DNA from: Oxyruncus cristatus | Lineage: Eukaryota > Chordata > Aves > Passeriformes > Cotingidae | DNA: 64,000 nucleotides | Assembly (NCBI GenBank): GCA_013399855.1 | Contig: VXAY01006800.1 | Span: 1,392,392-1,456,391, forward strand | Direction of reading: 5' to 3' | Part shown: one piece after another, positions 44,901 to 59,000 of the stretch | How the letters are laid out: each line of letters starts with the position of its first letter | Numbering within the stretch: the first letter of the stretch is position 1 | Program-made: the position numbers and the translations under genes | Notes under the pieces: generated by a model | The model's input: only the letters and a program-made list of their open reading frames with translations | Databases searched by the model: none | What the model was told of the DNA's origin: nothing

Positions 44901-47900
44901 TGCCTTGCCAAAGTGGAACTTAGTTTAACAGCACCAAGGAACTTTATCCTTAGTGCTTTATTCCAGGGACTCCTGTCAGGTAGATGATCCTGAATGAAAT
45001 TCTCCATATTTTAACTCTGTCACTCCTTAAAGTCAACATTTTGACCCAACAACAACAGAAATCTCCAAAAGGATTTATCCAAATCATCACAATAGTATGA
45101 GAACTAGAAGTGCTAAAAGAATTAGAATTATGTAATATTCCCCTAGTAAATATAAGTGGTTACAATTACTGGTAACCTCTAAAGACCTAGTTTTGTATTT
45201 GAAGGATAAAGGCGTACATGAACATGCACTGAGCTCTTCTAGTTCATTTGAGTATTACAGGCATAATGAACTGCTAAAAATCAGGAAAGTTCTCGGAAAT
45301 GAGTGAAATCTGCTTCCATCGTAGCTCTTGGAAATTCCACCATTATCTTTAATGTAATGGGATCGAGCCAGGATTTGTATTTCCTGAGTCACTAAAAGAC
45401 ATGGCTTGAGGCATTCAGGCCTGTATGGAAACCCGTTTTGATAGTGACTGAATAGAAGGGGGTGCAGAAACAGTATTGCATTTCTAATATCATCAAGCTG
45501 CTATAGTTAGGACATGCTTTAGCCCCGGTTTTGCATTTGAATTTTAGTTATAACAGCTAGAAATAAAAAAAAAAATTATCTCCCTACTTGTTTTATGTAG
45601 AAGTTTACATTTCTTTTCTTACTCTGGAATTATGTGTCAGTCTGTGGTCACTTGGAAAGGTGACTGACAACACTTTCAACACCACACAATGACTCCCCAG
45701 ATCTCTGCAGATCTTGATATTTAGAATAGTCTTGCAGAAGAAAACTAAATAGAACTGTCAGTTGTTCATATAAACACCTCTAGGGAGTGTAAACTTCTAG
45801 TATTACCAAAAAGGATATTTTCACATCATAAAAAGAGCTCAGCCTGAATTTTAAGCCAGCTGTTTCAAGTCTGGGTTTTCTTTTTTCAGCATCTTTCCCG
45901 AAAATGATGCTTTATAAGAATGGATTAATATAGAAACTACAATACTGGTCTAAAAAAATCGATGTGTGTCATTCAGTTCCATGTTTCAGAAAAGCAGTAC
46001 CAGCTGCCTCAGATGAAGATGTAAACTGTTCATCCATCAGCAGTAATGAGATAACCTGCTCACAGGGGAACTTTTTTCCTAGTGCTCCTTACTTAGAAGA
46101 TACTTTATGATTTAGGTTCTCAAAGACAGTTTTCTCTCTTCTTTCTTGAGGAATGTGGAAATGTAGATTGTTTGGATGCACTCAGGGCTGTTCATTCAGT
46201 TAGACTTAGACATCATGATGAATTTTGCAGATCCAGGAATTGGATTAACTTCCGATAACATCTAATAAAGTTTTTAATCTCAATCAATTTTGAGACTTTT
46301 CAATTGATTTTCAATATTTAATTTTCGAGAGTTTTTAATTGACCCTTGAAGAGCAGGTATAATATCCATTTAAGGACATCTGTGTGCCAGATCAGGACCA
46401 AAAAGCCATCTCGCCCAACTACCTGTCTTAAACACTGTGCACATAAGACTATAAGAAAAAAAGAAAAAGGAAATATAATGATAGTTACCCAGAATAGTCT
46501 CCTAGCTTTCAACAGTGTGCAGCCCAGGACCCTTGGTAGTTTCTATGCATCTGTATCAATGCAATCCTCTGGTCCACAAACCAGTCCAAATTCCTTTAAA
46601 TCCATAAAAAAAAAAAATCTATGTTGTGAATGATGATAGATTATTTTGGATTTTCATAACTTGATATCTGATAAATTCCTATAATGGCACCCCTTTAGTT
46701 TTACTGGGACAGTCCTAGAGTAATCAGTCTATAGCCATGCTCTGTTTGCCTCTTTTAAATAATTACATTAGAAGATTCACTTAGGCATTGTTTTCTACCA
46801 CACACAGAGTGGTTCCAAAATTTAATTTCTTCTGAAGTTTGCTTATTGCATTCTGTCTGTCTGATATCCTCTATGTAACTCTGCTTAGGTTAAATGATAC
46901 TTTGGTTGGGGTTTTTTTAACATTAATAATGATTGCTGTAGTTTAACTACTGTTCTACTTCAAACTGAATAGTCTGATTCTTTAATGTAGGACCCTAAGG
47001 TACACTCTGTGTCTTCAGAGTGAGAAGTATTTTGCAAGTAAACAGGTAAATATAAATATTAGATATTAAAAAGTCAGTGGTGCCTATAGAGGTATTTAGA
47101 AGTGTTATGTAGTATTCCATACTAGTTTTTATTTATTGGTGTATATTTTAACATCATAAAAAGATTTATGATTAATAATGTTTAATCATACAATACACAA
47201 ATAAGAAGATGACCTGTACCAAAATTGTGATTACAGCCTGAAGAAAGAAAGAGTTGGTCAATACTATAGTCAGCTGGGAAGAAGCACCAGACAATACTAA
47301 GAAACTACTGATTAGTCTAATAAGCAATTGCTTTAGTATAACAGCTAACCAGCTATTGCTGAGCATTGTATTATGAAATGAGCAAAATGCCAAAGACATT
47401 TTCACTGAAGACTCTTGGAAAACCAATTGCACAGCTGAAACTCTGTAGAACAATGCAAAAAATAGGATTATACTTCTATCATCATCCATTTTATTTTTAT
47501 AAGCGTGATGGGAAACCAATTACGATGACAGCTGTGATAAGTCTTCTTTAAAAATTGTACTGATTATGCCTTGTTTCAGATTCCCCATATGAGGAATAAC
47601 TAGAAAGAAAAATAAACCTGACCCTACATGCACAGTACAGCCTAGTGTCTTCCTAATTCACTCTAACAGCTCTCTAAAAACTACTGAGTTCAGTGAATAG
47701 TCAAATTATATTTTTAAGTAACAACTTTGTTACTAGAAGTGTGATTTACATCCCTAGAAAAATTAGGATTAGTTTATGTTGCTTATTATATGCATTGCTC
47801 TTCCTACATTAGTAACTTTCAAAATACATTGTTTTGTGAATGAACTTATGTGTCTTCCATGATGGGGGTGATGGTTGCAGTGGACGTCAGTGTATGTATG

Positions 47901-50900
47901 TGAACATTTAGCATGTTGCCCACAATCAGAATTCAGAATTGGAGTGAAATAACAGATGACCTGAAAGAGGAAAGACATCTGTATATATTTGAAACCACAG
48001 TGATTATTTATCTTGGCATTTGTTCATTACTAGGAGATTAATAGTACCTTTTCCATGAAAAGTCAAATTATTTTTTAAACAAAACTGAAGAGTTATTTAT
48101 TAGATCCTTATCAAACTTTAAACTTTTAAATGTATTATAGAGACAGCCAACGTGCCTTCAACATTTTAGTAAAAAGCATGTATATTTTTCTTAATCTTCT
48201 TTTATGAATGGTCTTTCAGTTCATGGGCTCATTTTAATATTACAAGAAATGGCAAAGAGTAATTAATGGAAAGAGTAATTAAAGGAAAAATCATTTCTTA
48301 AACAATTTGTATTTCTCCTAGAAATCTTCTTGGTATTATTTTCCTCAAGCAGGTTGTGGCTTAGAGTTATCACATCTTGATAGAGTTAATAGAGCTGAAT
48401 TTTTATTAATTATAAACAATCATACCAAATTTTTCAGACATATAATCAGAATGTGTCTTGATCTATAAGGGAACTTACGTACCCTAGTTCATCATATCTT
48501 CATTAACAGATTTCTTTCTTCCTCATAACACATGTAGGAATTAGTGCTCTCATTGCTCTACAGCTGAGAACTCAGGCCAAGGATAAACACAGTGGCTGGG
48601 TAAAATTGCCTGAGTGCCTCAATCACAAAACGAACCCAGCTTTTCCAAGTCTGAAACCACAAGACTGTCTGCCCTTCCTAAATAAATGGCCTTGCAATAT
48701 GCATTTCCACATGCTTTGTGTTTGCACTACCCCGGAATCATTCACAAAATAACCTAATCATCTACAAAAAAACCTAAATTCCTTACCACAATTTCTGTTT
48801 GATATGAAACTAACTGCCTTTTTTTTTTCTTTCTGTATATAATATAGCCTTTCAATCTTTTTTTTTTTTTCATATTCTCACTCATTTTAAAACATATCTT
48901 GTTCCATAGTAGAGATTATATGTGGTATGGTCTCAAGCCAGCTCTGTTTAAACGACACGGTATCTTTCAAACATATGAAATATATTTGATCAACTATCTG
49001 GGAAATACGATTTTTCCATATGGCCTAGTTTTCACATAAGGGAGTTTAGTGTTTCTATGGAGAACATAATATGCTCAGACAATTATAATAGGTAAGGAGT
49101 TGCAAACCACAGAGTGGGAGAAGCAGGTGTCCAGCTGGATTTTCACATAGGAAGGTCTTGAAGGTCACTGATGGTGATGAGGTCTCAGAGATTCCCAAAT
49201 CCTCATAAAGCTATTCCTTCCTTTCCCAATACACTAATCTCCTACTGCTCTTGATAATCCAGTGACTCAGGAAGCAAGGCCAGGGTTTTTTTCCTTTTGT
49301 TTGTCAGAAGCAGACTAAATAACAACAATTTTCTGAATTACCGTTTATTAGGGTAGAACAAGAGCATTCCCAAAAGTCACCATCCAGAAGACTATTCATT
49401 CATTGATGTATAGGTATTTGTCTTCCTGCTGTTAGACTAGAATCTCCAGAGAAGAAAAGCATAATGGTTGTAAAATTTACAGCCAGGTATGACTTTCCCC
49501 ACTGTCCTAAAATGGAAGCACAGACAATTTGATACCCTTGTCCAGCAGAGAACTGAGTGATGTCAGCCCATTCTAAAGGGAATACTTGATGGTTACTTCC
49601 TTCTGCTTTCCATTTCCCTCAAAGAGATGGCTTCCACCCAGAGGAGTTGATTGATCTTTGTCAGTTGTGTTTTATCCTCTCTTACCTTTCCTTCTGTTTA
49701 TATGATTCAGCTTTGGTTATGATTCACAAGAAGGTTTTGCTTGGTGTTTTCCTCCACCTGTTCTCTTTATAAATTATCCTTCACCCCCTCATGTCCTCAG
49801 ACACCTTCAATTAAGGATTGTTCCCACAACAGAGAATGCAACCCCTGCAGGGAATTGTCCGAGGGAAAAGAACCTAGAAACAAACAATATAACCTTGTTT
49901 GATCATTTTACTACTGTTATTTCTCATTCCCAACGCAGCAGGCTTGTGAAGATTAATGAATACTAAAGTTACTACATTAATTGAGCATTGTAAATATTAC
50001 TGCTTTTTTGGGTTCAGAGGGGTAATATATTAAGAACACTATACAGATGCACAACAGTTTTCAGATAGCCCCCTCAGTTAGCAGCATAGCCATTTGGCAG
50101 GCTTTGATGTTTCAGATTTAGACTTTGGCAAATCTGCATCTGGTTTTTCACAGCAAAAATTGGCTGAGAGGAGGAAGAGTGAATATACTTTCTCACATAT
50201 AATCAGAAACGCAACATCCCTTCAGAATTATTGCCCTTTGAAAGGAAGATGAGCAGATAACCCACATCTCAAATCAACTGGGATGTGAGAAATCACAGAC
50301 AGGGACACTGTTGGAGAAGAGGGAGCAGATCCAGGATGTATGAAACAGAAAGATACTGCAGTATCTCATCCATGCAATTCACACTGTGCCTGATGTTAAG
50401 TTCTGCTGTTAAGCAGCATTAAATGACCAGAAATGAAAGTACAGCATTAGGTTAAAAAGTACTTTCAACCTCAGACCAGAAGAGAGCTGAAGGGGAACAG
50501 ATTGGCCACCAGATCCCTGTAAGGGAGAAAGCTGAGCTGATGAGGGTCTTTGCTTTGTGTTAGTAGGACTCAAGAAAGACGTGCAGGAAGGTGTTTTCTC
50601 TTTCAGCATAGTTATTCATTTCCACATTTTGGTACAGGGTAAGTATAGCAACCGCCTTTCACTTACTATAACAATAAATTACAGATAAATTAGTTTACGG
50701 GGTAAACAAGAATAAATTCTACCACATAAAGCGTGGAGGTACATGCCTTTGTCCTAAAAAATGGCATATTAATGACATCTTATGTTCTTGACACTAGTTT
50801 TTCTTAAGTTTGTGAGAATCAATGAAAAATCAAAGAAATAGAAGAGCAGAAAAATAAAAGAAGAAAAATCATTTTAAAAATAAACATCCAGAATGTGACG

Positions 50901-52996
50901 CTGAGAAATCTTATGAGAAACACTAAATGCTTTCAGTGCTACTTGTGTTATTGTCTTTAATTATTTGACTCTTATTTTGTTGTGGAAAACAAATTTTTGA
51001 ACATTCTTTGTAAATAATAATTACATTTGAAGAGAAAAAGAAAAAAAAAAAGAGAAAATATAAAAGGAAAATAAAAGAAAAAAAATTAAGAAAAGGGTAG
51101 CAGTATCATTCTACCTCCTTCAAATTCTTCCTCCAAACAGAAAACAGCCATGGATTTTGTTAAATACTTGAAACAGGAGGGACAAAGTAGTGATTTTGTC
51201 TGTGTTGGTCACTGTGGTTGCTATTGCTACTTGAACAGAACACATAAAACACGCTGGTCGTATTACTGCTGGGTGACCCTGGAGGCATGTGGCACAACAT
51301 GACACCTTGTACACACCTGAGATCTCTTCTCCACCCAGGTAAAGCACAACCAAATTGCCTATAGGGAATGGCATCTTCCTTCCCCTAATCTGTTCTGGTA
51401 AGGATGGAGAGCCCTAGCTGACATGGGCCAAAGCTGACCTTTGCTTAAAAAAGAAAACTAAAGGCTGAACTTTAATGCAAGTGGCATTACAGAGCTCTAA
51501 CTTTTAGTAACTAACACTTCCCAAAGTGGAAATTTTATATTCTGCTGGACAGTCATTGTCTTGTAAACACATTTTATTATGTGAGAAAAACAAAACCAAA
51601 GGTCATAACTACTACTAATAAAATCTATTTTATAATTGTTGTTGTTTTTACTCAATTATTTTTCCTATATAGTCATTATCACTGCCCTGAAGGGGTATGT
51701 TATTTACTGACAACTTAAAGACCATTCTAACTATTTTTGTAACTCTCTCGATGAAAAAGTTGACCCCAGTCACTGCCAAACCTTCTGTTTTTCTTCAACT
51801 TGACCCAGCTGCTGTTTACAGCAATCCAGGGTATTAAAGGTGGGAAGAGAGTTTCGTTGTTATTTCCGTAAGAGTTTATCAACTATCTTATTTATAAATA
51901 GAAGGTTTACTACAAGGCAATGACATAGAAGATCTGATGAGATTTTTTTTTTAGCCTTAGGCAGGCTGCAGGGTGGATGATAGATTTGCCTCTTCAGCTA
52001 CAGTGAAGATGAAGTCTATCAACAAAGTCACTAAAGTTATGGACATCTTTCACCAGGCATGACAGGCATGAGCCTAAAAGAGTGACAGTGACTCAGATTT
52101 CCTTTAGCACTTCTTGTACACCTTAGTTTCTGGTGTGCTGAATACTTGGAAGGAAGTTGGTATGTGTTTTGGGGGTGTCTCAGTGGATGGTTGTTGCTGT
52201 CTGGGGTTGTATTTCATGTGGTAACTGCTCTTAAAGAAGTGTATTTTTGTACTCACTAATGCAGAGTTAGGCTCCAGGGCGGCTTGTGTTCAGATTGCAT
52301 TGATAAAGTGAGAGAAGATTGTTTGGCCTCAGCTGTGCTGAATCGTTATAGTAACTCATGGAGGATTTTATCTGCATCTGATTGTGTTTTCTACTGAGGC
52401 TCCCTCTGGAACAACAGAAGTGATAGCTGCATATTCTACAGGCAAATCCAAAGCTCTTGAGAGGCAGCCACCTGGTCAGGCTTGAAGTTTTGAACGTGTT
52501 ACATCTGCAGCACAGTACAATACTTTACCATGTGCAAAACAAATGTACAGGAACAGAAAACCAGTAAGTATCACAGAAATATGCAGCATGATTTGGATAG
52601 AAGCATTCAGATCTTGACATCTTCATAAAATATGTGAAAAGGGAAATAGTCCTCACACTGTGGCTTTAGACATCCAATTTAGGTGACTAAACGATACCCT
52701 AGGCACTCTTCTCCACTCAACAGAGCTCCCGGTCACCAGTTCACCGCTCCAAGCACCTCATCTCCATAGTTCAGCTGAAATGGTGTGAATTCTTTACCTA
52801 GTCTCAGGCCTTCCCCCTGTATGAGAGCTATGAGATGTGGGATATTGAATGTTTTTAATACTGAAGTGTCTTTTTCCCAGTAATAGACATTTCATTTTAC
52901 AGACCTACATGCCCGTTGTGTAGCGCACACACATTATGTTGTGGAAACACTCTTTTGCAAAGAACTACGCTTCTGTGGCAGAGGGTTGCCATGAAG
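41966..52996. other. Probable intergenic DNA, no gene recognised
   Basis: I saw no exon-like conserved peptide, RNA gene or clear transposon. It contains an AATAAA at 43803 followed by GT-rich sequence (possible far SEMA3A poly(A) site), a small inverted repeat near 46282-46308, and a local near-duplication of aaagagtaattaa at 48254-48281. Simple A- and T-rich tracts occur near 48820-48870 and 51040-51090. The ORFs are short and featureless. Confidence 0.65.
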
Positions 52997-53004
52997 TGGA
53001 ATAA

Positions 53005-53040
53005 GTATGCATGCAGTATTATCTTAGACTGCATGCATAC
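53005..53040. repeat. Perfect 13-bp inverted repeat (hairpin)
   Basis: Arms gtatgcatgcagt (53005-53017) and actgcatgcatac (53028-53040) are exact reverse complements around a 10-base loop (attatcttag). The ATGCAT core of each arm is itself palindromic. No transposon ends or terminator context was recognised. Confidence 0.9.
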
Positions 53041-56000
53041 AGACTGAGGCTTGGTTACCTGCATGTCATTCTTTGATGCAGATTCTCCTTTACTTGAGAC
53101 AGCAGACAATGATGTTTTTGTAGTAAGACTTTTTCAGAGGTTCATAAAAAAAGCAGGGGCAGTTTTGCTTGGGGTTTTTCATGAGCTTGCATTTCTGTGT
53201 GTGCCTTTCTTGTTATGTGGGTATCAGCTCTGGACTTACCACCAGTACTAAAATATCTAATGAATTTCCTTTACATGCCACACACAAACAAAGGTGGGTC
53301 AAGAGCTCATTCACAAGCAGATTACTTGTTTCTTCAGTGGGAAATGGATGGGGAGACAAGGCAGCAGTCTCCTAATTAATCCTTACTGATTAAGCAATCT
53401 TTGCTCTCTTGTTAAAATGTTGTTCTGTTAAGCTCTAAATAGCAATGTCAGGCCACACAGCAACACACAGAAATCCTTATTGACCATGGATTTGCTTTAG
53501 TAGTTCACAGAGACGAGAAGGTTTTGGAGCAGGCTCTACTTCCTTGGGGCTGAAATGCCAAGCACCAAAATGTCAGCAGACAGCAGCCTGGTAAATCACA
53601 GAGAGTGATAATATTGCTATTTACAGGGTGACAGACACAACAGGGAAAGCTTCTGTGCCAGCTGGAGGAAGCAGGTCATGGGGGAGGGATATCTTGGCCT
53701 TTGGCAGGGTCATGGCAGGGGAAAGCAAATAGGGAGGGGTAACTGAATCCACCACGTGTCCAAGGCAGTAGAGATGAGATTTCTTCAGCTATAATCTTAC
53801 TGACAAGCTGAGAACTGTACCAAGATCACATTTGTTACTGGGGCACCTGGATCCTGCCAAGATTTGCATTTTTATTATGTCTACCTACTCTGACCTACCC
53901 TTTACCTCCATTTATCCATCTGGAGAAAATCATCTCACAGAAGCATGAACAAATCTAACTATTGTAGAAGCAATAGATTATTATTGTTTCAAAACATGTA
54001 TTTCTGGTACAAAGGATTCAATATCAAACTTAGAAGGTAAAATTCCACATTGATGTCAGCAGGTTTGTGACTAAGCAATAGGATACGTGGTATCTTGGCA
54101 AAACTCCCCATTTTTTTTAAGGTGAAAGTGGAAAATTGTAAAGGGAACTTTTGGTCAACTTTTTCCAAGAAATCTGGAGAACTTATTCCCACCTGGGGGA
54201 ACTTGGTCCTACCAACTAATTTGGAGAACAGGAAAAAGGAAATTGCACACTGGTGGGGTTTACGGTAGACAACGGAGCAATCTCCTTATTGCTTAAACAT
54301 GCAAGCTGGATACTTCTGACTCTACCTCTCTTTTGTTGTGGCACCCCCTCCCTCCCCCCAAAAAAAGCTGAATAAACATGAAAGATCAGCGGATGTATTA
54401 CGTTTTATACAATACAGTGCAGCTTTATAGGGCTTTGTTGCACCTTGAAAAGATTAAGTGCACCTGCATGTGAAGAGTCTCCATCCCTCTGAGCAACCAG
54501 GCAAAGGCACCTCGGTTACAGGGCACAGGCCAGGGACACGCTTGGGATACAGGTTTAGCCAAGGGTGGATCCTCTGATTTGTAAGGAGCAAGACTGCCAT
54601 CCAGTGGCTCTTCTCCAGTACAAAACTGAATTGAACAGCAACAGGTTTGGAGAAAGTTCATGTTTTCTTGATTTAAACGGGGATCTGTGGATCTGCTAAT
54701 TTCTTTTTTGTTTTGATCTTTAACCGAGATAACACACCAGCTGCAAACTGCAGCGAGAAAAGAAAGGTTATGAGCTTACTTTAAATCATCACTAGCTTTT
54801 GTTCTTCTTGACTTGGATTTTAAATGTGTAACTTCATAATAAATCTGCCTACATGGAGCTGAATATAAATACAAAATAATTTCTAAAAAATGCCTCCTAC
54901 TGAAGTAGTAGTGTTCTCTTAGTGTATGCATCACATTTTAAAATAAAAGACACATTTATAAGCTTAGTTCAAAGCTTGTAAGAATAATTTCATTCTTCAA
55001 CAGGCTTTGAATCAGACTCTCTTTGAATATAGAGGAAATTTGAAATTATACAATCTGGAGGAAAATTATCATGCATATTACATATACTCATCTCTGGGGA
55101 CTGACAGATCCACAGGTAGCATTAGAAATAAATTTCCTGATGTTTATCCACTTGCAGATCCCACTCAAATGTAAATGTTTTTATCTACTGAAAAGCTGAA
55201 GCTCAGGCTGCTGAATAAGGAAGAAGGATAATCTGCTCCTGAGGCAAATCATATAAATTCCCTTTGCCTCCATTTCCCTCTGTCTAAACCAAGGGATAAT
55301 GCTGGTCTAGCTTGCAGGCAAGATGTGAGATTCAATACACTACGAATTACAAAGGATTTCAAGCTCCTCAGAAACAAGAGAGTATTTGTGTACTTCTTAA
55401 CACTGTTTATACAAGACAAAAATCTATCAAAGGCTTGAAGGAGGCTGCATTGCCCAACTTTTTCCACTCTGCCTCTCAGCAGCTAATACTTCTTAGCAGA
55501 CCCCCTGGCTCCCAGGGCACCAGTGAAGATGGGGGTCTGTCCTCTTTAAGTGTTATTATTAACTTCAAGTACTCTTGTTTCAATAAACTTGCTAACAGGG
55601 ATGAATCAATCTGTTCAGTGTAATCAAAAGAAAACAAAGACATACTTTCACCACGGTTCAGGGGCTTGTTATTGGGAGACGGAACTCAGCTAATGAAGAC
55701 CTCTGGACCACAGCCTGCAAAGTTATAGTAACATTCCGTAGTGAGATGAAATGGGATAAATTCAGGTGCAAACGAGGGCATGAATGCCAACAGTAAGAAT
55801 GTTTAAGAAGAAAGTTAGCTGGAGTTGTGGTACATTCAGAGTCAGGACAGACACTTAAACCAAATGTAGATATATATTCTGGAAATCATTAATGTGGAAC
55901 ATCAGTTTACTGGTAGAAGTCTGATAACCTCTTTTACCCCACAGATCTAACAAGACCATCACAAAGCTTTCTCTGACCTTAAGATCTGTTAATATACAGA

Positions 56001-59000
56001 ATAGTTTATGAACTTTTTTTTTTCCTTTTGTATACTTGTTAGGATTAGCAGAAATATTTACAGTTGATGAAAGGGAAGAAGAAAAACATTTGAAGTAAGT
56101 TAAAAAATGGGAATACAGTCTAAGGAACAGCTGCTCATTTTTATTGGAAATTAATAAAATGTTCACAAATGTGTCATATGTGAAGTGTCAAAATATTTCA
56201 AGCAGTCATATATTTAGTAATACGATTAGGAATGGGATTTTTTTGTGAGAAAAAAAAGTTACTCCTAAAAATGTTTTTCTTTTTTTTTTCCTTTTGTCTT
56301 TTTTACTTCCCATAGAGACCACAGAGCATCTTGACATATGTGTTTTCTTCATACAAAGTAGTGACATTAAAACCTGCAGCATTTTCTGTTTATGGTGAAA
56401 AGCACTCCTCTCCCAGTTCCTCCATCTTTTGTCCCAAGCCTTCAGATGGAAGAATCATATTAGAGAGTGAATACTAGCTGAAATGAATGCCATTTTTGAT
56501 TTCAGGGTGTTGGGAACATAGGCACTTTTTCCAGGTTTTGCTCCTTCTGAATGAATTAGCTTTGCTTCTTTTTGGACATGTAAAAATCAGACATTTACAT
56601 ACGAGGCAGTTACCCCCTAAGGTTGATCATCTCCTTTTTCTAACACACTTATGCTAAGAAGAGCTGAACTGCCCTCTGGATGTTCCTATTTCTCTTCTTT
56701 GAGTATGTGAAGAGCGTATCATGACTAGATCAGTTTTAGATTTCTAACTTTGAGATGCCTAAATTGGAAAAATGAGTTCTCCTTCTGCTTCCAGCACACT
56801 CTAAACTAGAACCCCCTAGGATGGGCAGAAGTCTTTTACTTTACTCAAGTTTCATGATGGTTTTTGATAATTTTTGTCTATTTTTATTCAAATTAATTTA
56901 CAAACCTTATTAATGCTTTTTTTTAAAAAAAATGTTTCACTTATTAAACATAAAAGCAAAGCAAGAAAAGCATTTTACCTCTTGTTGGTCACTAATATAA
57001 AAATCCAGTCGATTTCACTTAGGATGGTAATCATATTAATGAGCTTGAGGTCATTCAAATAGAGGGTTTTCAAAAGTCTCTCATTTGTAGGAAAATTTAA
57101 GCCAGAAAAATTAAGCTGGATCTCTCTTACCTGAAATTTACTACTGAAGAATTGCTTAAAAATTGCTATACAATCAGAAATTAATACCTATTTCACAGAT
57201 CAGACATATAGTACCTATATAAGTTGTCAAATACGGACACTGCTCTAATTTTTAAATGTAACTTCTATTCTTAAATACAAAATTCTGTCTAATAACCTGC
57301 TCTTACATATATTTCACTGGTCATGCTCCAGACATGTTACAATTCCCTAAAATTAACAAGCTATTTGAAATATGTCACTGTAAAATGATAAGCTTTATTT
57401 AGCAAATGTTTCCACAGACACTTGCTCTCTATACTAATAACAACAAAAAAAGATTAATATAAAATCTTTTTAAATAAAAAGATTTTAAAAAAAATTTCAA
57501 GAACAAAAATCTAAACCAAACCAAAAAAAGTCCACAACTAATTGTGACCTCTGCACTATAAGGGAGGTGCAAATGGCCTTCTTTACATGAAGACCAAGAT
57601 CACAATAATGATCTCATTTTCTTCTAATATTTCATGAATTGTCAAGCATATCTGTCTCTTCCACCTGGTCTACGAAAACAATAATGTGCACATGAATAAG
57701 GACCCTGGTTTAATAGTGTGCGGAGTCTCAGCTGCCTCATGGAAGCTTTTCACATCTGTGCAATGAGAAAAACTTAACAGATGCACTCTGGCTTACTTAG
57801 ATAATTTTTATTTTGCGCTGTTTTTTTCCTTATTGCCCCATGACTTCTGTCTGTGATATGGGATAGTCTCGGCTGGAAATTATTGTAGAGAGCAAGAATA
57901 CCCTCTAGTGGTAATCTGTGGTAATTTAGCTTTTTTAGCTAATTTAGTGGTAAATTAGCTTTTTTCCCGTTAAGCTTTATTTCTCACGTTGACACCAGGG
58001 AACCTTTGGTTGTTTAGAGGTACAGAGGTACCACATCTTAGCTGAGTAAACTCTTACAACACCCTCTGCCCCTGTGATGCCTCACAGTAAGGGCTGCGTC
58101 TCATGCAAATAGTACAGCACTATGGAATCCATGAGCTATCGTCTTCCCTGGATATGCTTTCTAACTAGGATCATGAAGCAAAGGACACCCTGTGACCTAC
58201 CCTCCTACAGTTGGGAAGAATACTACTGCCTAGAAGCATTCTGTGTTCAGAAGAAGCCCTCTAAGAGGTTCCCATCCCTTTTGTAACCTACAGCTATGCC
58301 TTTTTATCCACTATGTGACCTCGTATCACAGTTTCTTGGGCCATGACATGACCTACTGCATGAAAGTTTGTACACTAGGGAAACGGGTACTTAAGACGTC
58401 TTAGATCATTGCTGGTCACAGTCTCAAAAAAACTACAGGTTTTGAAGCTGACCAGACCAGCAGGATTAGCCCAGTGAAGACATCAAATACTAATTCTGAA
58501 AGTCCATTTTAGTCTGTCGTAAATCTCATATAGACCTGACCTCACAGGTTAGCTGGTAGGATGCTTCCTAGAAGAAACCTATGACCTATCAGGGAAAGAG
58601 CATGGATACCTGAGAGATTGTTCCTCTCTTACTGGATTTCCAAGGGTTTGGGTACTTAACTTTGAAGGATCTGTAGTGGTCAGATACCATATCTCTCCCA
58701 GTCTTTAGGTACTCATACAGCCCTTGACACTGTAATGACCAGAATACTCAGGTGACTTGGAAGGAAATTCCACACATCTAAAAAAAGTTCATAGAAAAAA
58801 AAACAAATATGTGGGGTAGCACATGTGAAACAGTCCAAACGTGTTTGAAATGTAAAGCTATTCCAATACATGTAAGTGACAATAAAAGAACTATTTATCT
58901 TTGAGTGAAAAGAGCAGCTGTGAAAACATCAGCTTTCCTCTACAGGGGCTTCTTCCAGGTGAGCTCAAATATTATCCGTAAGTATATCAGAACTGAACAT

